The notes beneath the pieces were generated by a model. The model was not told the origin of the DNA, made no database searches, and saw nothing but the letters and a program-made list of their open reading frames with translations. A DNA stretch of 6,509 nt from JANXVV01 sp038230975 (lineage in GTDB: Bacteria > Planctomycetota > Phycisphaerae > Tepidisphaerales > Tepidisphaeraceae): NCBI GenBank assembly GCA_038230975.1, contig JBBRMF010000287.1, positions 1 through 6,509 on the forward strand, read 5' to 3'. This document shows positions 1 to 5,363 of the stretch, piece after piece. Every line of letters begins with the position of its first letter. Position 1 is the stretch's first letter. The translations under genes and the position numbers were made by a program.

Positions 1-630
1 AAACATCATGACCATGTGCGGGAGCACGCCGGCCTCTTTCATGTCGTGGTAAAGCTCTTCCCCTTCGCGGCAGCGCTCGCCGATGCCGCAGAACATGCTC
101 ACTCCCTTTTGATGCCCGACCATGTTGTGAATCATTTCGGTAAGCAGTACGGTCTTGCCGACACCAGCGCCTCCGAAAAGTCCAGCCTTCCCGCCGCGCT
201 CCAGCGGTACGAGCACGTCGATGACCTTGATGCCCGTTTCAAAGATTTCGGATTTGGTAGACCGACTGGCCAAAGGAGGCGGGTCACGATGAATGGTGCG
301 CCATCGCACATCGGCGGGTGCTGGCCGTCGGTCGATGGCGTTTCCAAAAACGTCGAACATGCGCGACAGAATCTCTTTACCGACCGGCACCTTCAGCGGT
401 CCACCGGTGTCCTTCACTTCCATCCCCCGGGCCAAGCCCTGCGTCGGCGTCAATGCAATCCCGCGGACATGGTGCGTATCCAACTGCATCAAAACCTCGA
501 TGATGATTTGTTCATCATGCCCAGCGTGCAGCACTGAATAAATCGGGGGTAAATGCGTGTTGAACCGGATGTCAACGACGCTCCCGCGAACCGACACCAC
601 TACACCAGGATGTTTCGTTCTCTCATTCAT
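1..630 (-). CDS. atpD: Alternate (N-type) F1Fo-ATPase subunit beta, N-terminal part; truncated by window edge
   Basis: This is the catalytic beta subunit of the soluble F1 head, which hydrolyses or makes ATP in rotary coupling with a membrane Fo ring. The 210 visible codons are open from ATG at 630 to the left edge. The N-terminal beta-barrel domain spans about residues 9-82. The Walker A P-loop GGAGVGKT is at 153-160. The GERCREG segment at 184-190 contains the conserved catalytic glutamate (E185). Family-level features point to the alternate, laterally transferred N-ATPase rather than the housekeeping enzyme: Cys replaces the usual Thr in GERTREG, EEL follows it, the run ALTPTQGLARGM is at 59-70, and the N-terminus is short. 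In N-ATPase operons the beta gene normally comes first, which fits a start here with the other subunits beyond the left edge. The start is the ATG overlapping the upstream phosphoketolase stop (ATGA). The only purine-rich stretch (GGAG) lies 12 nt upstream, so initiation probably depends on coupling. The F-type beta identity is secure; the N-type assignment is strong but rests on remembered family features. Confidence 0.93.
   Translation of the reverse strand, partial: MNERTKHPGVVVSVRGSVVDIRFNTHLPPIYSVLHAGHDEQIIIEVLMQLDTHHVRGIALTPTQGLARGMEVKDTGGPLKVPVGKEILSRMFDVFGNAIDRRPAPADVRWRTIHRDPPPLASRSTKSEIFETGIKVIDVLVPLERGGKAGLFGGAGVGKTVLLTEMIHNMVGHQKGVSMFCGIGERCREGEELYHDMKEAGVLPHMVMMF
627..630 (-). 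other. ATGA stop/start overlap joining phosphoketolase and ATPase beta genes
   Basis: Read on the minus strand, ATG at 630-628 starts atpD and TGA at 629-627 ends xfp, so the two reading frames share four bases. This arrangement usually signals one transcript with translational coupling (termination-reinitiation). No well-spaced Shine-Dalgarno sequence precedes atpD, which supports coupling. The overlap is directly visible; the coupling is inferred. Confidence 0.9.
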
Positions 631-3059
631 GGAATGACTCGGCTCCATTTCCAATTCCGAATCTCCGGCAGGTCCTGGCCATGTTGATCTATGTATTGTT
701 TGTGCTCGATCAGCTTGTCCTGCATGATTTGCTTGAGATAAGCGCCCTTGGAGCCCAAATGGGGAAGGCGATCCACAACGTCCTGCACGAGATGAAAGCG
801 ATCGAGATCATTCTGCACTCTCATGTCGAAGGCCGTTGTAATCGTGCCTTCTTCTTTGTAGCCACGAACATGCAGGTTGCGGTTGGTGCGGCGGTAGGTC
901 AGGCGGTGAATGAGCCACGGGTATCCGTGGAAGCCGAAGATGATGTGTTTGTCTTTGGTGAACAGTGAATCGTAATCCGCCTCGTTCAGGCCATGCGGAT
1001 GCTCGCTGGCGGATTGCAGCTTCATCAAATCGACGATGTTGATGACGCGGATTTTCAAATCAGGCAGATGCTCTCGCAGAATGGAAACAGCCGACAGAAT
1101 CTCCAGGGTCGGCGTGTCGCCGCAGCAGGCCATCACTACATCGGGCTCGGCGTTCTGGTCGTTGCTGGCCCATTGCCAGATTCCGATTCCTTCCGTGCAA
1201 TGCACGACGGCGGCATCCATCGTCAGCCATTGCGGCAGCGCATGTTTGCCGGCCACCACTACATTTACATAGTTGCGGCTGCGCAGGCAGTGATCGAAAA
1301 CCGAAAGCAGGCAATTCGCATCCGGCGGCAAATAGACTCGCACAATGCTCGCCTTTTTATTGATCACATGGTCAATGAAACCGGGGTCCTGGTGCGTAAA
1401 TCCGTTGTGATCCTGCTGCCAGACATGCGAAGCAAGCAAATAGTTCAGCGATGCGATCGGACGTCGCCAAGGTAGTTCCTTTGTCACCTTTAACCACTTG
1501 GCGTGCTGGCTGAACATTGAATCGACAATGCGGATGAACGCTTCGTAGCTGTTGAACAGCCCGTGGCGGCCGGTCAGCAGATAGCCTTCGAGCCAACCTT
1601 CGCATTGATGCTCGCTGAGCATTGAATCCAAAACGCCACCTTCTGGCGCGAGGAATTCATCGTTCTTTACTTCACGTGCGTCCCACTGACGGTCGGTGAC
1701 TTCAAAGACCGCGCCGAGCAGATTCGACAACGTTTCATCCGGACCAAAGACCCGGAAATTGCGGGGCTTCTGGTTCAGCTTGACGACATCGCGCAGGAAT
1801 TGGCCTAGCACCATCGTATCTTGGCCATCCACCGTGCCGGGCGAAGGAACATGCACTGCGTGATCGCGGAAGTCGGGCATTTTCAAATCGTGCAACAGAA
1901 TGCCGCCGTTGGCATGTGGATTGGCGCCCATCCTGCGGTTACCTGTCGGCGCAAGCTCGGCCAGTTCCGCATTCAGTCGGCCCTGCTCATCGAACAACTC
2001 CTCTGGCTTGTAACTTTTCATCCAGCGTTCAAGCTGCGCGACATGCTCGGGATAATCGGCATTCACCAAGAGCGGCACCTGATGCGAGCGGAAGGTGCCT
2101 TCCACTTGCAGACCATCCACAACTTTTGGCCCCGTCCAGCCCTTCGGTGATCGCAGCACGATCATCGGCCAGCGGGGGCGAGTGAGGTCATTAAGATCCC
2201 GCGCATTGATTTGGATATGCCTGATCTCCTCGATGACCTTCTCCATCGTCGCGGCCATCAGTTGGTGCATCGTTTCCGGATCATCGCCTTCCACAAAATG
2301 GGGCGTCCAGCCGCAGCCGCGTAGAAACTGTTCCAACTCCTCGTGCTCAATGCGAGCCAGCACCGTCGGGTTGCTGATCTTGAAGCCATTGAGGTGCAGA
2401 ATTGGCAACACCGCGCCATCGGTTTCGGGATCGAGCAGCTTGTTTGATTGCCACGCCGTCGCCAGTGGGCCGGTTTCCGCTTCGCCGTCGCCGATCACGC
2501 AAGCGACGATAAGTTCGGGATTGTCAAACGCGGCGCCGAACGCATGACTGAGCGAATATCCCAGCTCACCGCCTTCGTGAATCGAGCCCGGTGTTGTGGG
2601 CGCGACATGGCTCGAAATCCCGCCGGGAAATGAAAACTGCTTGAACAGCTTTTTCAGTCCCGCCTCGTCCTGCGTGACGTTTGGATAGACTTCACTCCAA
2701 GTCCCTTCGAGGTAAACATTCCCCACAATCGCTGGCCCACCGTGACCAGGACCGGCGACGTAGAACATGGCCAGGTCATATTTCTTGATCACCCGATTGA
2801 GATGCACGTAGATGAAATTCTGGCCCGGGGTTGTACCCCAATGCCCGACCACCAGCGGCTTCACATGTGACAGCTTCAGCGGCTCTTTCAGCAGCGGATT
2901 GTCGTAGAGATAAATCTGCCCGACCGAAAGATAATTCGCAGCCCGCCAGTATGCGTTGATCTTTCGAAGCGACTCGGGCGAGAGAGGCGCGTTAACATCC
3001 GTTGTTTCCGACTCATTGACATCAGGCCGGACGTATTCATCAATGAAGCTTGTTGACAT
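627..3059 (-). CDS. xfp: Phosphoketolase (xylulose-5-phosphate/fructose-6-phosphate phosphoketolase)
   Basis: This is a cytoplasmic thiamine-diphosphate enzyme that cleaves xylulose-5-P (and often fructose-6-P) with phosphate, giving acetyl-phosphate plus glyceraldehyde-3-P (or erythrose-4-P). At 810 residues it is the normal family length. XFP N-terminal, central pyrimidine-binding and C-terminal domains appear in order. Visible family motifs are GHWGTTPG (72-79, His73), GPGHGGPA (103-110, His106), GGISSH (146-151, His151), the ThDP/Mg site GDGEAETGPLATAW (190-203), SHQVPL (325-330), SEHQCEGWLEGY (482-493, with the glutamate expected to activate the cofactor) and GFTHQDPG (553-560, His556). 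All expected active-site histidines are present, so it is predicted to be active. The ATG at 3059 is preferred over an in-frame TTG at 3065 because AGGA lies 7 nt before the ATG. The gene follows a small membrane-protein gene by 31 bp and overlaps atpD downstream, so it is probably an internal operon gene. Whether Xu5P or F6P is preferred cannot be read from the sequence. Confidence 0.98.
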   Translation of the reverse strand: MSTSFIDEYVRPDVNESETTDVNAPLSPESLRKINAYWRAANYLSVGQIYLYDNPLLKEPLKLSHVKPLVVGHWGTTPGQNFIYVHLNRVIKKYDLAMFYVAGPGHGGPAIVGNVYLEGTWSEVYPNVTQDEAGLKKLFKQFSFPGGISSHVAPTTPGSIHEGGELGYSLSHAFGAAFDNPELIVACVIGDGEAETGPLATAWQSNKLLDPETDGAVLPILHLNGFKISNPTVLARIEHEELEQFLRGCGWTPHFVEGDDPETMHQLMAATMEKVIEEIRHIQINARDLNDLTRPRWPMIVLRSPKGWTGPKVVDGLQVEGTFRSHQVPLLVNADYPEHVAQLERWMKSYKPEELFDEQGRLNAELAELAPTGNRRMGANPHANGGILLHDLKMPDFRDHAVHVPSPGTVDGQDTMVLGQFLRDVVKLNQKPRNFRVFGPDETLSNLLGAVFEVTDRQWDAREVKNDEFLAPEGGVLDSMLSEHQCEGWLEGYLLTGRHGLFNSYEAFIRIVDSMFSQHAKWLKVTKELPWRRPIASLNYLLASHVWQQDHNGFTHQDPGFIDHVINKKASIVRVYLPPDANCLLSVFDHCLRSRNYVNVVVAGKHALPQWLTMDAAVVHCTEGIGIWQWASNDQNAEPDVVMACCGDTPTLEILSAVSILREHLPDLKIRVINIVDLMKLQSASEHPHGLNEADYDSLFTKDKHIIFGFHGYPWLIHRLTYRRTNRNLHVRGYKEEGTITTAFDMRVQNDLDRFHLVQDVVDRLPHLGSKGAYLKQIMQDKLIEHKQYIDQHGQDLPEIRNWKWSRVIP

Positions 3060-3065
3060 AATCAA

Positions 3066-3070
3066 TTCCT
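3066..3070 (-). promoter_or_regulatory. Ribosome binding site that decides the xfp start
   Basis: The minus-strand sequence AGGAA at 3070-3066 is followed by a short spacer and ATG at 3059. The core AGGA is 7 nt from the ATG. The competing in-frame TTG at 3065 would sit directly against this site, which is too close, so the 810-residue product is chosen. Confidence 0.7.
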
Positions 3071-3090
3071 ACAAGTTGACAGAGGCGATC

Positions 3091-3309
3091 TTAAGGGAGC
3101 GCTTCTGGTGTGGGTTGAATCGCGTGCCGGCCGGGACTCAAGGAGAGGTTGTCCGACATGACATAAACTAAAATGAGCGCGATCATCAGTACAACCGCGC
3201 ACCAAACTCGCCAGTCTCGATGCGCGCGCTTCCAAAAGTGATGGCGCGGATGGACGTGATCCCGTGGCTTTGCGTCTTCGCTTTCAACACTATGCTTGTT
3301 GCCGCTCAT
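3091..3309 (-). CDS. Small His-rich single-pass membrane protein, function unknown
   Basis: This is a 72-residue protein I cannot assign to a named family. Its hydrophilic N-terminus is rich in His and charged residues (HVHPRHHFWKRAHRDW, 18-33). One hydrophobic segment follows at about 34-51 (VWCAVVLMIALILVYV), then a short Pro-containing tail. Basic residues before the segment and an acidic residue after it suggest a cytoplasmic N-terminus and an outside C-terminus. The ATG at 3309 is preferred because GGATGG lies 6 nt upstream. The frame stays open to a GTG at 3399 (102 residues), but that start has no visible ribosome site. The gene lies between the HMA protein and xfp on the same strand, 31 bp before xfp, so it is probably co-transcribed. 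The His cluster beside a metal-binding gene could mean metal handling, but that is speculation. That it is a real gene is supported by operon position, ribosome site and a clean membrane segment. Confidence 0.7.
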   Translation of the reverse strand: MSGNKHSVESEDAKPRDHVHPRHHFWKRAHRDWRVWCAVVLMIALILVYVMSDNLSLSPGRHAIQPTPEALP

Positions 3310-3414
3310 TTCAATCCATCCGTGGAGCGGCTTTGGAAATTCGCCACACTCAGTTGTGCGTTTCACTTTCGCTTTGGTTACAGTCCGCAATCGAAGCACT
3401 GCTTGCGCAGCACA

Positions 3415-3651
3415 CTACCGGGCCTGCTCAGCGATCTTCGATGCGGGTATCACTTCAGCAGTAAACCCGGCGGATGAGATTGCCTCTATTAACCGGTCCG
3501 ACGCAATCAACGCCGTGTTGATCATCACCGTTGCAGATCCAACGGCCACCTTCTCAACTTTTACACCCGGCAAACCTTTGAGCGCGGCGCTGACCTTGTT
3601 TACACACCCGCCGCAGCTCATGCCGCGGATGGTCAAATTCACTTCTTTCAT
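3415..3651 (-). CDS. Heavy-metal-associated (HMA) domain protein, CopZ-like metallochaperone
   Basis: This 78-residue cytosolic protein consists of a single HMA domain with the expected beta-alpha-beta-beta-alpha-beta order. Its metal site is GMSCGGCVNKV (10-20), with the Cys13-x-x-Cys16 pair that binds Cu(I) or similar soft metals in this family. A hydrophobic core and the GLPGVKVEKVAV and AISSAGFTAEV segments are typical. Members either deliver copper to a P1B-type ATPase or sense and buffer metal; no P-type ATPase is visible here. The ATG at 3651 is chosen because AAAGGA lies 9 nt upstream. The frame extends to an ATG at 3711 (98 residues), but that start has no ribosome site and adds residues unlike the domain. 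It is the first gene of the minus-strand run leading to xfp and atpD. A putative attenuator or sRNA lies about 130 bp upstream. The domain call is firm; the metal and partner are unknown. Confidence 0.9.
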   Translation of the reverse strand: MKEVNLTIRGMSCGGCVNKVSAALKGLPGVKVEKVAVGSATVMINTALIASDRLIEAISSAGFTAEVIPASKIAEQAR

Positions 3652-3672
3652 GATGTCTTTTCCTTTGGTTCG

Positions 3673-3702
3673 ATTAATGCACCTAGCCCTTGATGTTTTC
3701 AA
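3673..3702 (-). promoter_or_regulatory. Weak promoter-like pair just upstream of the HMA gene
   Basis: The minus strand has TTGAAA (3702-3697), an 18-bp spacer and ATTAAT (3678-3673). The -10 match to TATAAT is only four of six. If real, it would let the HMA-xfp-atpD operon be transcribed independently of the terminator at 3781. This is tentative. Confidence 0.22.
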
Positions 3703-3780
3703 ACTCGGCATGACAAAGAAACGTCAGCGCCTCTCACTGGTACGAATTGTTAGTCAGGTCGATTGCTCCTTCGTAGCAAC

Positions 3781-3829
3781 AAAAAAGCCGACGCAGTTGA
3801 ACACCCGTGGCATCCAACTGCTTCGGCTT
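3781..3829 (-). terminator. Intrinsic (rho-independent) terminator on the minus strand
   Basis: Positions 3785-3799 and 3815-3829 form a 15-bp stem with one mismatch (3792 against 3822) and a 15-nt loop. Read on the minus strand, the stem ends in GGCTT and runs into a T tract (3786-3781). This is the classical layout of a terminator for leftward transcripts. The plus strand has no T tract after the stem. No leftward protein gene precedes it, so it must end a short transcript or act as an attenuator in the leader of the HMA gene 130 bp further on. Confidence 0.75.
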
Positions 3830-3897
3830 ACTCATTAACGGGTCTCCCGGCCATCGGCCGAATTACCCTTTATTTAGTCATCCGAGAACATCGATCG
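3781..3897 (-). ncRNA. Candidate structured small RNA or attenuated leader, about 115 nt
   Basis: This span is defined by a predicted sigma70 start at about 3897 and the intrinsic terminator ending near 3781. The RNA would contain two small adjacent hairpins (arms at 3848-3860 and 3839-3849) and then the strong terminator hairpin. Possible alternative pairings exist. UUCGGC (3862-3857) can pair with GCCGAA in the 5' terminator arm (3827-3822). ACCCGU (3843-3838) is complementary to ACGGGU in the terminator loop (3808-3803). An eight-codon reading frame (3854-3828) ends at the base of the terminator stem and could be a leader peptide, though its ribosome site is weak. I do not recognise a known riboswitch class. 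It could be a stand-alone sRNA, a riboswitch or attenuator for the HMA operon, or a chance arrangement. Confidence 0.42.
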
Positions 3898-3905
3898 AAT
3901 TCGAT
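3894..3905. promoter_or_regulatory. 12-bp perfect palindrome at the predicted transcription start, possible operator
   Basis: ATCGAATTCGAT is its own reverse complement. It overlaps the downstream end of the predicted -10 box (3904-3909) and the expected +1 at about 3897. That is a position where a dimeric repressor would block transcription. No cognate regulator is visible, and a palindrome this size could occur by chance. Confidence 0.3.
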
Positions 3906-3932
3906 TCTAGGCCAGACAATCGTTCGTGACAA
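3904..3932 (-). promoter_or_regulatory. Sigma70-type promoter reading leftward
   Basis: The minus strand has TTGTCA (3932-3927, five of six matches to the -35 consensus), exactly 17 bp of spacer, and TAGAAT (3909-3904, five of six matches to the -10 consensus). The predicted start is near 3897. It would drive the candidate RNA ending at 3781 and, by read-through, the HMA-membrane protein-xfp-atpD run. Confidence 0.55.
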
Positions 3933-4030
3933 TGGGAAATCCTGGGACCACTCAGAATAGGCTGAATGTCGCCGCGAACATCCAGTATGCTGGTCATCGG
4001 CGTTGACCCACAATATCTTCTGCCGCCTGC

Positions 4031-4036
4031 AAGGAG
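4031..4036 (+). promoter_or_regulatory. Ribosome binding site that decides the antiporter start
   Basis: AAGGAG lies 5 nt before ATG at 4042. An upstream in-frame TTG at 4003 would add 13 polar residues ahead of the first membrane helix and has no such site, so 4042 is taken as the start. Confidence 0.8.
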
Positions 4037-4041
4037 CTGAC

Positions 4042-5349
4042 ATGACTCTTTTCTCGCTGATCAGCTTGCTCGTCGTGATGGCGGCGCTTTCCAGCTATCT
4101 GAATTATCGTTACGTCCGGCTGCCGGCAACGATCGGCGTGATGGTGACAGCGCTGGTCGCATCGCTCCTGCTGCTTACAGCAGGTTCAACAGCAACCGGA
4201 ATCCAGGACTGGGCCGCTGCACTCGTGGGCCGGATCGATTTCAACGATGCCGTCTTACACGGCATGCTGGCGTTTCTGCTGTTTGCCGGCGCGCTCCAAT
4301 TGGATATTGAGGAATTATCCAAAGAGAAGTGGGTCATCGGATTGCTGGCGGTTGTCGGAACTTGCATATCCGCATTTCTGGTCGGATTGGGCGCGTACGT
4401 CATTTTCCGTTTTATCGGCCCTGGGCCGGCGCTCATGCCGTGTCTGTTATTCGGAGCGCTCATCTCGCCTACTGACCCGGTCGCGGTGCTCGCGATCATG
4501 CAGAAGGTCGGGGCGCCTAAACGGCTGGAGATTCAGATCGCCGGCGAATCGCTCTTCAACGACGGAGTCGGAGTCGTGATGTTCCTGACGCTGCTCGAGT
4601 TGAGCAAGGGCCAAGCCACGCCCGGATTAGGCGACGTCTCGCTCTTGCTCATCCGAGAGGTTGGCGGCGGCATCCTGCTGGGCTTGGCTGCCGGCTTATT
4701 GACGTATTACCTGCTCCGAAGGGTCGATGACTATCAGGTCGAGATCCTGCTCACGCTGGGGCTGGCAATGGGCGGTTTTGCTCTGGCAGACGCGCTTAAC
4801 TTCTCAGCGCCGATCACCGCCGTCGTCGCGGGCTTGTTCATCGGAAATCGCGGACGGGCATTTGCCATGTCGGAGAAGACTCGCGAACACGTCGACACGT
4901 TTTGGGAACTGCTCGACGGTATTCTCAACGCCATATTGTTCCTTCTCATCGGCTTGCAAGTGTTGGTCATGCCGTTTCATGGACGATATTTCCTCGCCGG
5001 TCTTTGCATGATACCCGTCACACTTCTGGCGCGATGGCTCAGTGTCGGCGCGATCGTCGCGCCCCTGCGCCACCCTCTATCGTGCGACCGCGGCACGGTA
5101 CGAATCCTCACATGGGGCGCGTTGCGCGGCGGAATTTCCGTGGCGATGGCCTTGTCGCTTCCGGCCTCTCATGCACGAGCGCCACTGATCACAGCAACCT
5201 ACGTGGTGGTCATCTTTTCGATCATCGCCCAAGGACTAACGGTGGCTCGATTCATTCGAGGGATTTTAGGAGACTCCAAAAAGGAAGTGAATGATAACGC
5301 TGGAGCCGAACCAACCCCTTCGTCACCGCACGGTGTTGCTGGCGGCTGA
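4042..5349 (+). CDS. Na+(K+)/H+ antiporter, CPA1 (NhaP/NHE-like) family
   Basis: This 435-residue inner-membrane protein should exchange cytosolic Na+ or K+ for H+, controlling pH and Na+. Roughly 12 hydrophobic segments are visible, the first at about residues 4-19. Signature motifs of the CPA1 exchanger fold are FAGALQLD (81-88), ALISPTDPVAVLAI (139-152, with the ion-site TDP and Asp145), GESLFNDGVGVV (168-179, with the essential ND pair and Asp174), FWELLDGILNAILFLLIGLQ (287-306) and the late LTWGALRGGISVAMAL segment (356-371). The length is normal for the short bacterial form without a large cytoplasmic C-terminal domain. It ends in a short hydrophilic tail rich in Pro, Gly and Ser. It is the only plus-strand gene, divergent from the HMA gene and convergent with zwf, so it is probably its own transcript. 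Beside a probable Na+/H+-coupled N-ATPase it may take part in the same ion cycle (inference). Ion specificity cannot be read from the sequence. Confidence 0.95.
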   Translation: MTLFSLISLLVVMAALSSYLNYRYVRLPATIGVMVTALVASLLLLTAGSTATGIQDWAAALVGRIDFNDAVLHGMLAFLLFAGALQLDIEELSKEKWVIGLLAVVGTCISAFLVGLGAYVIFRFIGPGPALMPCLLFGALISPTDPVAVLAIMQKVGAPKRLEIQIAGESLFNDGVGVVMFLTLLELSKGQATPGLGDVSLLLIREVGGGILLGLAAGLLTYYLLRRVDDYQVEILLTLGLAMGGFALADALNFSAPITAVVAGLFIGNRGRAFAMSEKTREHVDTFWELLDGILNAILFLLIGLQVLVMPFHGRYFLAGLCMIPVTLLARWLSVGAIVAPLRHPLSCDRGTVRILTWGALRGGISVAMALSLPASHARAPLITATYVVVIFSIIAQGLTVARFIRGILGDSKKEVNDNAGAEPTPSSPHGVAGG

Positions 5350-5363
5350 GACATCAATCAGGT

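Larger units (their letters stand above)
3652..4041. other. Intergenic region between divergent HMA and antiporter genes
   Basis: No convincing protein gene lies in this 390-bp stretch. On the minus strand it contains a good promoter (3904-3932), a palindrome at the predicted start point (3894-3905), an intrinsic terminator (3781-3829) and a weaker promoter-like pair near the HMA gene (3673-3702). Two further small hairpins are at 3839-3849 (CGGG/CCCG arms) and 3848-3860 (CGGCC/GGCCG arms). On the plus strand I see the antiporter ribosome site but no clear promoter. Confidence 0.7.

Noticed and set aside
16..537. 173-codon plus-strand open frame
   Set aside because: It lies antisense to the ATPase beta gene, whose minus-strand translation carries the P-loop and other family motifs; the plus frame has no recognisable domain.
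993..1475. 160-codon plus-strand open frame inside xfp
   Set aside because: It is a shadow of the phosphoketolase gene in another frame, with composition typical of antisense reading and no family resemblance.
3091..3399. 102-residue version of the small membrane protein starting at GTG 3399
   Set aside because: The frame is open, but there is no ribosome site at the GTG, and the ATG at 3309 has a better-placed GGATGG. The longer form cannot be excluded without homologues.
3785..3829. Hairpin read as a plus-strand terminator or as an integron-type attachment site
   Set aside because: The plus strand has no T tract after the stem and no gene upstream, and no integrase or core-site motifs are present; the minus-strand terminator explains the stem and T tract.
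3296..3838. 180-codon plus-strand open frame over the HMA and small membrane protein genes
   Set aside because: It is antisense to a clear CxxC HMA domain and runs into the terminator hairpin; no domain or membrane pattern supports it.
3986..3991. TATGCT as a -10 box for the antiporter
   Set aside because: No acceptable -35 lies 16-18 bp upstream, and the hexamer sits inside a small CCAG/CTGG inverted repeat; too weak to annotate.
3878..3997. 39-codon minus-strand frame starting at ATG 3997
   Set aside because: It has no ribosome site before the ATG, resembles no known protein and overlaps the predicted promoter at 3904-3932. It remains a weak alternative explanation for the terminator at 3781.
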